A stretch of DNA of 64,000 bases from Microbacterium oxydans (lineage in GTDB: Bacteria; Actinomycetota; Actinomycetes; Actinomycetales; Microbacteriaceae). This document shows positions 19,706 through 28,649 of the stretch, in pieces. Every line of letters starts with the position of its first letter. Positions within the stretch are counted from its first letter, which is position 1. The notes beneath the pieces are model-generated. The model had not been told where the DNA came from, made no database searches, and saw only the letters and a program-made list of their open reading frames with translations. The position numbers were made by a program, and so were the translations under genes. The stretch is taken from assembly GCF_900095745.1 (NCBI RefSeq), contig NZ_FMIR01000008.1, positions 62,001 to 126,000 of the forward strand. Reading direction: 5' to 3'.

Positions 19706-20638
19706 ATGTCGAGCGACGAAACGCCGAACGTCCCGACGCCTCGCAATTCCCGCGAGGTCGTACGGGAGAAGGCACAGAGAGTGCACGCCCAGCAGTCCAG
19801 GGCGCGTCTCATGCGACGGATCATCATCGGCGCGGTGGCGCTCGTCGCGGTGGGTGCGATCGGCACAGCGGTGACTCTCGCGGTGTCCTCCCAGGTGACC
19901 AAGCCGCGGCTCACGCCGACCGGCATGGAGTCGGACGGCGTCGTCGTCACCGACCTCGAGTCGTTCGCGGGAACCGGCGCGGTGCCGGAGACCCCGTCTC
20001 CCGATGCGACCGACGCCGGCGAATCGGCCAGCCCGACGCCGGAACCGACGGCATCCGGAAAGGTCGACATCCATGTGTACGTCGACTACTTGTCGCCCGA
20101 CGCCGGGGAGTTCGAGCGCGCCAACGCCCGCCAGCTCGCCGGTTGGATCGGCGAGGACGCGGTCACGGTCAGCTATCACCCGGTCGCGCTGCTCACTGCC
20201 AGCTCCAACGGCACCAAGTACTCGCTCCGCTCGGCTGCCGCTGCGGCGTGCGTCGCCACGCACTCGCCAGCACAGTTCTACGCGTTCAACCATGACCTGC
20301 TCGACGACCAGCCAGAGGTCGGCAGCGACGGCCTCTCCGACGAGGACCTCGCGAACCTCGCCGGTGCTGTCGGCGTCGACAACGCCAAGGCCGTGCGCTC
20401 GTGCATCGAAGACGGCGACTTCGTCGGCTGGGCGAAGGAGGCGACGACCAGGGCCCTGGACGGACCGCTCGCCGGCTCCGACGACCTGGTGCTGACAGCA
20501 GCGCCGATGATCGTCGCCAATGGCGAGGCCTACGTCGGGGCGCTGGACGACCCGGCCGAGTTCTCGCAGTTCGTGCTCAGCGTCGCGAGCGATGCCTCGC
20601 GTGCGACGTCGACGCCTTCGCCCACCACGACCCCGTAG
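19706..20638 (+). CDS. Membrane-anchored DsbA/thioredoxin-fold protein lacking the CXXC motif
   Basis: 310 residues. A basic N-terminal cytoplasmic part, one TM helix (about 38-61), a Pro/Thr-rich linker (about 90-117), then a DsbA-like domain outside the membrane. The strand and helix that normally carry the redox CPxC motif read VDYLSPDAGEFERAN, with Ser130-Pro-Asp-Ala133 replacing both cysteines. A cis-Pro-like loop (TAAPMIVANGEAYVG) remains. Two other cysteines (in AAACVATH and VRSCIED) could form a structural disulfide. Oxidoreductase activity is therefore doubtful; a chaperone or binding role is possible. Start chosen at ATG 19706 behind an AGAGGAAC ribosome-binding site. Confidence 0.8.
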   Translation: MSSDETPNVPTPRNSREVVREKAQRVHAQQSRARLMRRIIIGAVALVAVGAIGTAVTLAVSSQVTKPRLTPTGMESDGVVVTDLESFAGTGAVPETPSPDATDAGESASPTPEPTASGKVDIHVYVDYLSPDAGEFERANARQLAGWIGEDAVTVSYHPVALLTASSNGTKYSLRSAAAAACVATHSPAQFYAFNHDLLDDQPEVGSDGLSDEDLANLAGAVGVDNAKAVRSCIEDGDFVGWAKEATTRALDGPLAGSDDLVLTAAPMIVANGEAYVGALDDPAEFSQFVLSVASDASRATSTPSPTTTP

Positions 20639-20679
20639 GTCGAAGCCGGGTCGATGCCATCGCTAAGCTGGTGGCATCC

Positions 20680-20752
20680 GCCGACTTGGCGCAATTGGTA
20701 GCGCACCGTACTTGTAATACGGGGGTTACGGGTTCGAGTCCCGTAGTCGGCT
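20680..20752 (+). tRNA. tRNA-Thr (anticodon TGT)
   Basis: A 73-base cloverleaf: acceptor GCCGACT/AGTCGGC, D stem GCGC/GCGC, anticodon stem CCGTA/TACGG around loop CTTGTAA (anticodon TGT, reading ACA), T stem ACGGG/CCCGT with TTCGAGT loop. The 3' CCA is not encoded. Confidence 0.96.
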
Positions 20753-20756
20753 CTTC

Positions 20757-20777
20757 ATCCCTCACGAGAGTGGGGAT
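20757..20777 (+). terminator. Possible terminator after tRNA-Thr
   Basis: ATCCCTCAC (20757-20765) pairs with GTGGGGAT (20770-20777) around a GAGA loop with one bulged T. Short, without a T-run. Confidence 0.35.
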
Positions 20778-20785
20778 CCGCGGAT

Positions 20786-21109
20786 TCAGGCCTCAGCGGC
20801 GGTCTCGGGTGCGTCCAGCACCTCGTCGATGAGGCTGATGCCGCCCGTGGAACTCGCGGACTGCATCAGGTCCTGTATCCACTGGGGGTTCAACTGCGGC
20901 GCCTCTGGTTCGTCGAAGGTGAAGCGGAGCGGTATCGACGGGTGCAGCCAGATCGTCGATCGTCCCACCTGCTGCCCTTCGGGGTGCCGCCAGGACAGAG
21001 TGAAGCTCTCATTGCGTCGGAGCTTCGTAGCGATGACGACCTTCAGATGCGCGAGTGCGCGGTCTTCGATGTAGATCTCGTCACCGTTGCCGTACTGGAT
21101 CGTGCCCAT
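20786..21109 (-). CDS. DUF7882 family protein (Microbacteriaceae hypothetical)
   Basis: 107 residues. Starts MGTIQYGNGDEIYIEDRAL, followed by ALAHLKVVIATKLRRNESF and a strand-rich middle (FTLSWRHPEGQQVGRSTIWL). This pattern is typical of small proteins found mainly in Microbacteriaceae. It could be an ATP-dependent ligase-like or phage-tail-like beta fold, but nothing catalytic is visible. Function unknown. Convergent with tRNA-Thr and divergent from ppk2. Confidence 0.75.
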   Translation of the reverse strand: MGTIQYGNGDEIYIEDRALAHLKVVIATKLRRNESFTLSWRHPEGQQVGRSTIWLHPSIPLRFTFDEPEAPQLNPQWIQDLMQSASSTGGISLIDEVLDAPETAAEA

Positions 21110-21359
21110 GCGAGAACGATAGTCGCCGCATGCTGACAGACCGAATCTCCGTGCCCATGCTGCTGCCAGGGCGCCGACGCTGAAAGCGCATTCCGATGTA
21201 TCGCCTCAGCCAATGATATGTTACACATCAGGCAGGTTTCCTGGCGGGCTTTAGGTCGTGCCAGGTAGAAGACGCGCAGGTGGCCGCCTCCCCGCTCCGG
21301 CCACCTGCGCTTGCCTGCGTGGTTTCGGGGATCCGCACAGCAACTGAGAGGGCGAGATC
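21110..21359. other. Divergent intergenic region with leader hairpin before ppk2
   Basis: A 250-base gap holding an AT-rich patch (21212-21230, GATATGTTACACATC) that reads TAACAT on the minus strand, a possible -10 for the DUF7882 gene. Further on, a perfect 12-bp hairpin, GCGCAGGTGGCC (21274-21285) with GGCCACCTGCGC (21299-21310), lies 50 bases before ppk2. The hairpin could be a leader attenuator, or a terminator of an upstream short transcript. Confidence 0.5.
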
Positions 21360-22220
21360 TTGAGCAGCGCACCCGATACGGCGACGGTCACGCCGGAGTG
21401 GCAGCACGACTACCCGTACACGAAGAAGCTTTCCACCGCGGAGTATGAACGAGAGAAGCGGCTGCTGCAGATCGAGCTCCTGAAGCTCCAGTCCCACATC
21501 AAGCACTCTTCCGAGCGGTTGCTCATCCTGTTCGAAGGGCGGGATGCGGCGGGAAAGGGCGGGGCGATCAAGCGCTTCATGGAGCACCTGAACCCTCGTG
21601 GCGCCCGGGTCGTCGCTCTCGACAAGCCGACTGATGCCGAGCGGACGCAGTGGTACTTCCAGCGCTACATCGAACACCTGCCTTCGGGCGGCGAGATCGT
21701 GATGATGGATCGCTCCTGGTACAACCGTGCCGGCGTCGAACGCGTCATGGGGTACTGCTCGTCAGCCGAGTACGAGGAATTCATGCAGACCGCTCCGCAG
21801 TTCGAGCGGATGATCGTGGGTTCGGGCATCCGCCTCATCAAGCTGTGGTTCTCGGTGGGAGAGGCCGAGCAGCGGCGCCGGTTCCGGCGCCGCGGCGAGG
21901 ATCCCGTCAAGCAGTGGAAGCTGAGCCCCACCGATGTCGCCAGCATCGACCGCTGGGCGGACTACACAGCGGCGAAGGAAGCGATGTTCTTTCACACGGA
22001 CACGCCAACCGAGCCCTGGATCGTCATCAAGTCGAACGACAAGAAACGAGCTCGGCTCGAGGCGATGAGGTGCGTCCTCGCCCGATTCGACTATCCCGGC
22101 AAAGATCCGCTGGTCGCTCACGCCCCGGACACGCGGCTCGTCGGGCGCCCCTCCCAGATCTACGACGAGGGCGAGACGCCGAAGAGCGAGCATTCCGCCC
22201 GGCCCGATCACGAAAAATGA
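21360..22220 (+). CDS. ppk2: Polyphosphate kinase 2
   Basis: Uses polyphosphate to phosphorylate nucleotides (GDP/ADP to GTP/ATP, or AMP to ADP, depending on class). 286 residues. Walker A-like GRDAAGKGGAIKRFMEHLNP, lid-region RTQWYFQRYIEHLP and Walker B-like MMDRSWYNRAGVERVMGYC are intact. The single-domain length indicates class I or III. The TTG at 21360 is chosen because GAGAGGGCGAG precedes it and the next in-frame starts are internal. It complements Ppk1: one makes polyphosphate, this one spends it. Confidence 0.93.
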   Translation: MSSAPDTATVTPEWQHDYPYTKKLSTAEYEREKRLLQIELLKLQSHIKHSSERLLILFEGRDAAGKGGAIKRFMEHLNPRGARVVALDKPTDAERTQWYFQRYIEHLPSGGEIVMMDRSWYNRAGVERVMGYCSSAEYEEFMQTAPQFERMIVGSGIRLIKLWFSVGEAEQRRRFRRRGEDPVKQWKLSPTDVASIDRWADYTAAKEAMFFHTDTPTEPWIVIKSNDKKRARLEAMRCVLARFDYPGKDPLVAHAPDTRLVGRPSQIYDEGETPKSEHSARPDHEK

Positions 22221-22265
22221 CGTCATCCGGGAATGCGCGAAGCCCGATCAGCGGTTGTCTTCGTC

Positions 22266-23219
22266 ATGACTCGTATCGGCACCAGTGATCTTGACGTCCT
22301 CCCGCTCGCACTCGGCGGCAACGTGTTCGGCTGGACAGCCGATCGCGATGCGTCGTTCGCCGTGCTCGATGCATTCGTCGACGGGGGTGGCGACTTCATC
22401 GACACGGCCGATTCGTACAGCTCCTGGGTGCCGGGGAACGAGGGTGGCGAGAGTGAGACGATCATCGGCGAGTGGCTCGCATCCCGCAAGCCGTCGGGCG
22501 TCGTCGTCGCGACGAAGGTGAGCCAGCACCCGCAGTTCCGAGGCCTCTCCGGAACGAATGTGCGAAAGGCAGCCGAGGCCTCGCTCCGGCGTCTCGGGGC
22601 CGATGAGATCGACCTGTACTACGCGCACTTCGACGATGAGACGATTCCGCTGGAAGAGACCGTCGCCGCGTTCGGACAGCTCGTCGAGGATGGCCTGGTG
22701 CGTCACGTGGCGGTGTCGAACTACTCCGCCGAACGCATCAGAGAGTGGATCGAGATCGCGCGTCGCACGGGTGTCGCTGCGCCGGTCGCCGTTCAGCCGC
22801 ACTACAACCTCGTTCATCGCAACGAGGTCGAGGACACCATCATCCCGGTCGCCGAGGAGTTCGAACTCGGGCTCGTGCCTTACTACGCCCTGGCGAGTGG
22901 ATTCCTGACCGGCAAGTACCGCTCGACCGATGTCGCGGGGCAGGACTCCCCGCGTGCACAGGGTGCCGCGAAGTACGCGACCGAGGCGGGCCTGCGCGTC
23001 ATCGATGCGCTCGACCAGATCGCCGACGCCCACGGCGCGTCGATCGCCGCGACGTCACTCGCCTGGTTGCGGGCGCAGCCGACGGTGGTTGCGCCGATCG
23101 CGAGTGCTCGGACGGTCGCGCAGGTGCCCGACCTTCTGGCGGGTGCTCGCCTCGAACTCTCCGCCGACGAGGTGGGACTGCTCGATCGGGTCTCGGAATG
23201 GACCCCCGCCGGCGCCTGA
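22266..23219 (+). CDS. Aldo/keto reductase
   Basis: NADPH-dependent carbonyl reductase of the AKR superfamily, TIM-barrel, 317 residues. Active-site landmarks: GGDFIDTADSY (Asp and Tyr of the tetrad), VVATKVSQHP (Lys), DLYYAHFDDE (His), and VAVSNYSAERI and VQPHYNLVHR from the cofactor-facing strands. Start at ATG 22266 (MTRIGTSDLDV) matches the family N-terminus. Substrate unknown. Ends 4 bases from a convergent regulator gene. Confidence 0.92.
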   Translation: MTRIGTSDLDVLPLALGGNVFGWTADRDASFAVLDAFVDGGGDFIDTADSYSSWVPGNEGGESETIIGEWLASRKPSGVVVATKVSQHPQFRGLSGTNVRKAAEASLRRLGADEIDLYYAHFDDETIPLEETVAAFGQLVEDGLVRHVAVSNYSAERIREWIEIARRTGVAAPVAVQPHYNLVHRNEVEDTIIPVAEEFELGLVPYYALASGFLTGKYRSTDVAGQDSPRAQGAAKYATEAGLRVIDALDQIADAHGASIAATSLAWLRAQPTVVAPIASARTVAQVPDLLAGARLELSADEVGLLDRVSEWTPAGA

Positions 23220-23223
23220 TACC

Positions 23224-23907
23224 TCAGGTCTCGTTTCCGACGAGGCCGAGTCTGTGCGCCAGGATCACGGCGTGGATGCGGTCGCGTGCGTGGAGCTTCG
23301 CCAGCACCCGGCCGACGTGGGTCTTCACGGTGGATTCGCCGACGTAGAGGGTGCGGGCGATCTCGGCGTTGGTCAGTCCGCGCCCGATCGCGAGGAACAC
23401 GTCTCTCTCTCGATCGGTGAGCGAGTCCAGCGCCGCGCTCTCCGCGGCATCCGGTGTCGGGGAGGGCGAGGCGCTGAGCTGCGGGGTCACGTGCTCGAGA
23501 AGCATCCGCGTGATCCGAGGAGAGAGCGCGGCGTCGCCACGGTGTACGGCGCGAACGGCAGAGGTCATCTCGTGACGCTGAGCGTCTTTCAGGAGGAACC
23601 CGCTCGCACCGGCACGGATGGCGCCGAAGGCGTATTCGTCGAGGTCGAACGTGGTCAGCACGAGCACCTTCGTCTGGGGGCGATCCCGCACGATGGTCTC
23701 GGTGGCGGCGATTCCGTCCAGCTCCGGCATCCGGATGTCCATGAGCACGAGGTCGGGGGCGAGTGCAGCGCTCTGCGCGATCGCCGCCCGCCCATCGCCG
23801 GCCTCGCCGACCACGACGATGTCGCTCTCCGCTTCGAGCACCATCCGGAACCCGACGCGGATCAGCTCCTGGTCGTCTACCAGGAGCACCCTGATCGCAT
23901 CCGTCAT
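23224..23907 (-). CDS. NarL/LuxR-family response regulator
   Basis: 227 residues. Receiver with VDDQELIRVGF, phospho-Asp in DLVLMDIRMPELDG and Lys in GASGFLLKDAQ. The C-terminal LuxR-type HTH is LTDRERDVFLAIGRGLTNAEIARTL followed by STVKTHVGRVLAKL. The ATG overlaps the sensor kinase stop (ATGA). Likely controls the adjacent ABC exporter operon. Confidence 0.92.
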   Translation of the reverse strand: MTDAIRVLLVDDQELIRVGFRMVLEAESDIVVVGEAGDGRAAIAQSAALAPDLVLMDIRMPELDGIAATETIVRDRPQTKVLVLTTFDLDEYAFGAIRAGASGFLLKDAQRHEMTSAVRAVHRGDAALSPRITRMLLEHVTPQLSASPSPTPDAAESAALDSLTDRERDVFLAIGRGLTNAEIARTLYVGESTVKTHVGRVLAKLHARDRIHAVILAHRLGLVGNET

Positions 23908-25178
23908 CCGTCGTCCTCCGTCGATATGTGCTGTGCGGTGGGGGCCGTCGCGTTCGTCGGCAGCACAGCGTGCAGAACCCATCGTCCCCCCTCGGACGGC
24001 GCGGACTCGACGCTTCCCTGCACGTGAGCAGCGCGCTCGGCGAGTCCGCGCAATCCGAAGCCTTCCGTTCCGATGCCGTCGGAAACTCCGTCGTTGACGA
24101 TGTCGATCGTCACGGAATCGGGTGCGTAGTCCAGCCGCACCCTGATCGCCGACGCGGTCGGGGCATGACGCATCGCGTTCGTGACGCCCTCCTGCACGAT
24201 CCGTCCGATCGCATGGGCGACGGCGGGGGAGACCTCGGCGCGCCCCGCGACCGTGAGCGTCGCAGGGTACCCGGCGCGCTGCGCCGCCTCGACCGTGTCA
24301 CGCGGCGGCGCAGGCTTCATGGGTGCCAGGGGCAGCGGAGAATCGTCATCCCGCAGCACACCGAGCATCGATCGCATCTCGGTCAGGGCCGCACGAGCGG
24401 TGTCCGCCGTGTGGACCGCCGCTCTGCGCGCCTGCTCGCGGTCGGGCGTCGCCGCGGCGCCCTCGGAAAGCGCCACGATCACCGTCAGTGAATGGGACAC
24501 GATGTCGTGCATCTCTCGAGCGATGCGCGCCCGCTCGGATGCGGCGGCGAGCTGCGCCTGCTGGTCCCGCTCGACGAGCAGCTGTCGCGAGCGATCGATG
24601 ACGGCCGACAGATAGCGTTTGCGGCCGCCGACGTTGACGCCGATGAGTGTGCCGATCAGACCCAGCACGATATAGCTGAGTGCGGTGTCGAGTCCGTTCT
24701 GCAGCACGACCACACCGGTGAGCATCAGGATCCCGCTGAGCAGGAGGAACCACACCGCACCGATTCCGTAGCAGGTCCAGGCCGCGCGCGACGACCGGTA
24801 GACCGCGAGACCGTAACAGGCGACGAGCAGCAGGATGATGCCGCTGGACAGCCCGGTGAACAGACCGACCGTTCCCAGGATCACCGCCGCGGCGAAGGGG
24901 GCGAGAGGCGCCCGGCGCCGCCACAGGAGAGTGCTGCACGCGATGACGACCATCACCAGCGTGGCGATGCTGATCGCGATGTAGGTGGATTCGGGGACGG
25001 ACTCGTCGACGAGACGGCCCGCCGGGGCGATGGAGAGGAGCAGGCAGAGCAGTGTCAGCAGGACGTCAGCGAACAACGGATGACGTGCCCAGAACCGCCG
25101 GAAGAGTCCCGGCGCACGCGGAAGCCGCAGCTCCTCGTCCTCTCGGATCGAGTCGCTGCGGCTTCGCGTTCTGCTCAC
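23904..25178 (-). CDS. NarX/DesK-type sensor histidine kinase
   Basis: 424 residues. About five TM helices fill residues 35-170. The HisKA_3 dimerisation box is ASERARIAREMHDIVSHSL with the phospho-His in the EMHD motif. A short HATPase domain includes RIVQEGVTNAMRHAP and GFGLRGLAERAAHVQG. GTG start. Expected to phosphorylate the overlapping response regulator. Ten bases downstream of the ABC permease stop, so it is part of the same operon. Confidence 0.92.
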   Translation of the reverse strand: MSRTRSRSDSIREDEELRLPRAPGLFRRFWARHPLFADVLLTLLCLLLSIAPAGRLVDESVPESTYIAISIATLVMVVIACSTLLWRRRAPLAPFAAAVILGTVGLFTGLSSGIILLLVACYGLAVYRSSRAAWTCYGIGAVWFLLLSGILMLTGVVVLQNGLDTALSYIVLGLIGTLIGVNVGGRKRYLSAVIDRSRQLLVERDQQAQLAAASERARIAREMHDIVSHSLTVIVALSEGAAATPDREQARRAAVHTADTARAALTEMRSMLGVLRDDDSPLPLAPMKPAPPRDTVEAAQRAGYPATLTVAGRAEVSPAVAHAIGRIVQEGVTNAMRHAPTASAIRVRLDYAPDSVTIDIVNDGVSDGIGTEGFGLRGLAERAAHVQGSVESAPSEGGRWVLHAVLPTNATAPTAQHISTEDDG

Positions 25179-25188
25179 AGGGCCGACT

Positions 25189-26004
25189 TTACGCGTCGCG
25201 GGTGCGCAGCACGCCCCACGCGACGAGGGCGCCGCCGGCGACCCAGCAGGCCAGCGTCAGGAATGCGACCGGGGCATCGAGTGCCGCGCCGTCGCTCGGC
25301 AGGATCGCGCTCTGGGCAGCGGACACAGGCAAGTAGGCGGACGCCTCGATGACCCATGCCCACGCCTCGCCGGCGAACGAGAAGAAGTTCGCCACGATCG
25401 GCAGGACGAACAGGACGCCGACGGTCGCCGCGATCGCTCCGGCCCCCGAACGCAGGATGAACCCGAAGGCGACTCCGATCAGGGCAAACACCGCCATGGC
25501 GAGGGAGGAGACGACGATCGGCAGGAACGACGCAGCCGGGTCCGACCACTCGATGCTCTGGTCGCGCGGCGCCACGATCAGCGAGACCGCGACGGCAGCG
25601 AGACCGAAGATCACCAGGGACGACAGGAACATGAAGACCGCGAGCACGGTCGACTTGGCCGCCAACACCGACCCGCGGATCGGGTTCGCCGTGAGTGTCG
25701 AGCGGATCATTCCGGTCGAGTACTCGCCCGTCACGGAGATCGCGCCGATGATGCCGGCGAGCAGCATCGTGAACTGGATCGGCATGACGACGGCCTGGAT
25801 CGGCTCGAACCCCGGCATGTCGACCGCCTGTGCGATCAGCACGGAGATCCCGATGGTGAGGGCCGCGGCGATCCCGATGGACCACCACGTCGAGCGCAGA
25901 GTGGCGAGCTTGATCCACTCGCCGCGCAGGGCGCGGACGAAGGTCAGCCGTCGACCGGTGTCGACGCGCGGCCGCGCGGGCGCGGGTGCCTGTGTCGTGG
26001 TCAT
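25189..26004 (-). CDS. ABC-2 type exporter permease
   Basis: 271 residues with about six TM segments (near 43-62, 77-94, 110-140, 150-175, 185-205 and 235-260). The N-terminal ALRGEWIKLATLRSTWW is the usual amphipathic entry of this permease family. The start overlaps the ATPase stop by 4 bases. Substrate unknown; such ABC plus two-component operons often export peptides or antibiotics. Confidence 0.88.
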   Translation of the reverse strand: MTTTQAPAPARPRVDTGRRLTFVRALRGEWIKLATLRSTWWSIGIAAALTIGISVLIAQAVDMPGFEPIQAVVMPIQFTMLLAGIIGAISVTGEYSTGMIRSTLTANPIRGSVLAAKSTVLAVFMFLSSLVIFGLAAVAVSLIVAPRDQSIEWSDPAASFLPIVVSSLAMAVFALIGVAFGFILRSGAGAIAATVGVLFVLPIVANFFSFAGEAWAWVIEASAYLPVSAAQSAILPSDGAALDAPVAFLTLACWVAGGALVAWGVLRTRDA

Positions 26005-26912
26005 GAGATCTCCTTGGTGCGGTACTCGACGGAATCGCCGGTGAGGGCGAGGTAGGCATCCTCGAGCGATCCGGTGGTCGGGGTGAGTTCGTGCAGCGGG
26101 ATGCCGCGGTCCGCGGCGAGGTCGCCGATGCGGGCGGCAGGGAGACCCACGATGTCGAGGAGGTCCGGAGCCGAACTCACGATCTCCACGCCCGGGCCGC
26201 TGACGACCGCGGCGAGATCGGTGGGTCGCGGGGTGCGCACACGTACCGTGTTCTGCGTCCAGGAGCGCACGAGTTCGGCCAGCGGAGCATCCGCCAGCAC
26301 CCGGCCGCGACCCATCACGATGACATGGTCGGCGGTCTGCGCCATCTCGCTCATCAGGTGGCTCGACAGGAGCACGGTGCGTCCTTCGGATGCCGCGTGC
26401 CGGACGAACTGACGCACCCAGCGGACTCCTTCGGGATCGAGGCCGTTGACAGGCTCGTCGAGGATGAGCGTGTGCGGATCGCCGAGCAGCGCCGAGGCGA
26501 TGCCGAGACGCTGTCCCATTCCGAGCGAGAACTTCCCGGCTCGCTTGCGAGCCACCGAACCGATGCCCGCGAGATCGATGACCTCGTCGACGCGGGAGGA
26601 GGGGATCCCATGGGTGGCTGCCATCGCCCGAAGGTGATTGCGCGCCGTCCGCCCGGTGTGCACGGCTTTCGCGTCGAGCAGCACGCCGACCTCGGTGAGC
26701 GGCGCGCGAAGCTTGCGGTACTCGCGACCGGCGATCTCGGCGCGTCCGGACGTCGGCCGGTCGAGGCCCACGATCATGCGCATCGTGGTCGACTTGCCGG
26801 CACCGTTCGGGCCGAGGAAGCCGGTGACGCTGCCCGGCTTGACGGTGAACGACACGTCATCGACGGCCGTCTTGTCTCCGAACCTCTTCGTGAGGCCTTC
26901 TGCTGTGATCAT
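26001..26912 (-). CDS. ABC exporter ATP-binding protein
   Basis: 303 residues. Walker A GFLGPNGAGKSTTMRMIVGL, signature FSLGMGQRLGIASALLGDP, Walker B LILDEPVNGLDPEG and H-loop LLSSHLMSEMA are intact, matching the BcrA/CcmA-like exporter group. ATG 26912 (MITAEGLTKRFG) chosen over an ORF extension of 24 residues with no family resemblance. First gene of a four-gene operon (ATPase, permease, kinase, regulator) with overlaps or gaps of 10 bases or less. Confidence 0.93.
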   Translation of the reverse strand: MITAEGLTKRFGDKTAVDDVSFTVKPGSVTGFLGPNGAGKSTTMRMIVGLDRPTSGRAEIAGREYRKLRAPLTEVGVLLDAKAVHTGRTARNHLRAMAATHGIPSSRVDEVIDLAGIGSVARKRAGKFSLGMGQRLGIASALLGDPHTLILDEPVNGLDPEGVRWVRQFVRHAASEGRTVLLSSHLMSEMAQTADHVIVMGRGRVLADAPLAELVRSWTQNTVRVRTPRPTDLAAVVSGPGVEIVSSAPDLLDIVGLPAARIGDLAADRGIPLHELTPTTGSLEDAYLALTGDSVEYRTKEIS

Positions 26913-27005
26913 GAGGACAACGCTACGGAGCGTCGGGCCGCCGCGCGTCCTCCCCAGGTACCGTCCTCGAGAGGGGAGTGTCATCCCCGCGGCGGATGGA
27001 CCGGT

Positions 27006-27632
27006 TCAGGAACGGGGACGGGCCTGGACGCGTGCGGCCATCTCATCGGAAGCGAGGATCGCCTCGTCGATGATCTCGCGCGACGGCGGCGCCGTCAGCC
27101 AATCGTGACTCAGCGAGGCCGGGACGAGCAGCGGCATGCGATCGTGCAGATCGACGAGGTGGTCGGGAGCGGGGCGCATCACGATCGAATAGCACGTGTA
27201 CCACTCGCCGTCGGCGGCGCGACCCCGCTGCGTGACCGCGGCCATGCCGAAGAGCGTGCCGTCGTCGATGATGAACTCGTTCCATTGCCGCGACGGCTTC
27301 TGCATCTCGTACCAGCTGGTCGCCGGGACGATGGCCCGCGACTTCGCTCCGCCGGGGCGCTCCTGCAGGCGCTCCGATCGCGTGTTGATCGATGGGAACT
27401 TCGCAGGCTCCCCGTTCACGAGGAAGCCCCACCATGCCGGTTCCAGAGTCGGAGCGGCGTCGGGCTGCACGATCAGCGGGTTGAGGTTGCGGAGATTCTT
27501 CCCGGTCGGGCGGATGGTCTCGCCCGCATTTCCCTCCGCCCAGGCGCGCAGTCCCTCGAGCACCGCATCGTCGGCGGCGGCGAGGACTTCCGCATCGGTG
27601 AACCGGGGATCGAGACCATAGCTCGCGCACAT
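27006..27632 (-). CDS. HMCES/YedK-type SOS response-associated protein
   Basis: Shields abasic sites in single-stranded DNA by forming a thiazolidine crosslink through Cys2, exposed after removal of Met. The 208-residue protein starts MCASYGLDPRF, which fixes the start at 27632. Other family residues are visible: ATSWYEM (catalytic Glu region), TCYSIVMRPAP and LHDRMPLLV (His). The usual N-terminus is MCGRY; here it is MCASY, but Cys2 is kept. Confidence 0.9.
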   Translation of the reverse strand: MCASYGLDPRFTDAEVLAAADDAVLEGLRAWAEGNAGETIRPTGKNLRNLNPLIVQPDAAPTLEPAWWGFLVNGEPAKFPSINTRSERLQERPGGAKSRAIVPATSWYEMQKPSRQWNEFIIDDGTLFGMAAVTQRGRAADGEWYTCYSIVMRPAPDHLVDLHDRMPLLVPASLSHDWLTAPPSREIIDEAILASDEMAARVQARPRS

Positions 27633-27703
27633 GCCGTCAGCGTAGCCCCGGCCGCCGACATCCGTCACGCCCCGGTGAGTCACGGCTCCGATAGGGTCGA
27701 CTG

Positions 27704-28645
27704 GTGCCAGAAACCCGTCGACTTCCCGCGCCCCTGGCGCTCGGCGGGGCTGTCGCCATCGGCGTCATGACGGCGATCCAGGCCCGGATCAACGGTGTTC
27801 TCGGGGTGCGCGTGGATGACGGCATCGTGGCGGGCCTCCTCTCGTTCTCGGTAGGCCTGCTCGCACTGGTCGCCGTGATCTGCTGCATCCCCTCCGCCCG
27901 GCGCGGCGTAGGACGCCTCTGGAGCGGCATCCGACACCACAAGATCCCGTTCTGGATGCTGCTGGGCGGGGCGTGCGGAGCCCTCACCGTTTCCACTCAA
28001 GGGGTGACCGCAGGGGTCCTCGGCGTCTCGCTGTTCAGCGTCGGGGTCGTCGCGGGACAGACCCTGCACGGACTCGTGCTCGATCGGATCGGGTTCGGTC
28101 CGGCGGGCGTCGTCGCGGTCACCCCCGGCCGGGTCGCCGGCGGCGTTCTCGCGCTCGCCGCGGTCGGCATCTCGTTGTCGGGCGACGTGCTCGCCACCGC
28201 CCCGCTGTGGATGCTGCTGCTGCCGTTCGCCGCCGGAGTCGGAATCGCGTGGCAGGCGGCCACGAACGGTCGCCTTTCGCAGCGTGTGCAATCACCGCTC
28301 GCCGCGACTCTGATGAGCTTCATCACCGGCACCGTCATCCTGCTGCTCGCGGCCGGGACGAGCATCGCCTTCCGTGGGATACCCGACGCCCTTCCGGTCG
28401 AGCCGTGGCTGTACCTGGGCGGGTTCCTCGGAGCGGCCTACATTCTGCTCGGCGCGTTCATCGTCGCGCATACCGGTGTGCTCCTGATGGGGCTGGGCTC
28501 CGTGCTCGGACAGCTTGTGACGTCGGTCGTGATCGACCTGATCTGGCCTCCGGCAGCAGGGCCCGCGCTCTGGCAGGTCGTCGCCATGGTCGTCGTCGCG
28601 GTGGCGTCCGTGATCGTCGCCCTTCCGCGCAGACGTCGTCGCTGA
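27704..28645 (+). CDS. DMT-superfamily transporter (duplicated YdcZ/DUF606 type)
   Basis: 313 residues, about ten TM helices in two homologous halves: AIGVMTAIQARINGVLG in the first and AAGVGIAWQAATNGRLSQ in the second both carry the small-residue Q-x-x-x-N pattern of YdcZ. Integral inner-membrane permease with unknown substrate. The GTG start is 7 bases after a -10-like TAGGGT. Convergent with the nitroreductase gene, 4 bases apart. Confidence 0.88.
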   Translation: MPETRRLPAPLALGGAVAIGVMTAIQARINGVLGVRVDDGIVAGLLSFSVGLLALVAVICCIPSARRGVGRLWSGIRHHKIPFWMLLGGACGALTVSTQGVTAGVLGVSLFSVGVVAGQTLHGLVLDRIGFGPAGVVAVTPGRVAGGVLALAAVGISLSGDVLATAPLWMLLLPFAAGVGIAWQAATNGRLSQRVQSPLAATLMSFITGTVILLLAAGTSIAFRGIPDALPVEPWLYLGGFLGAAYILLGAFIVAHTGVLLMGLGSVLGQLVTSVVIDLIWPPAAGPALWQVVAMVVVAVASVIVALPRRRRR

Positions 28646-28649
28646 CGCG

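Noticed and set aside
20680..20752. tRNA-Thr as an attachment site of an integrated element
   Set aside because: No duplicated tRNA end, integrase or mobile-element gene nearby.
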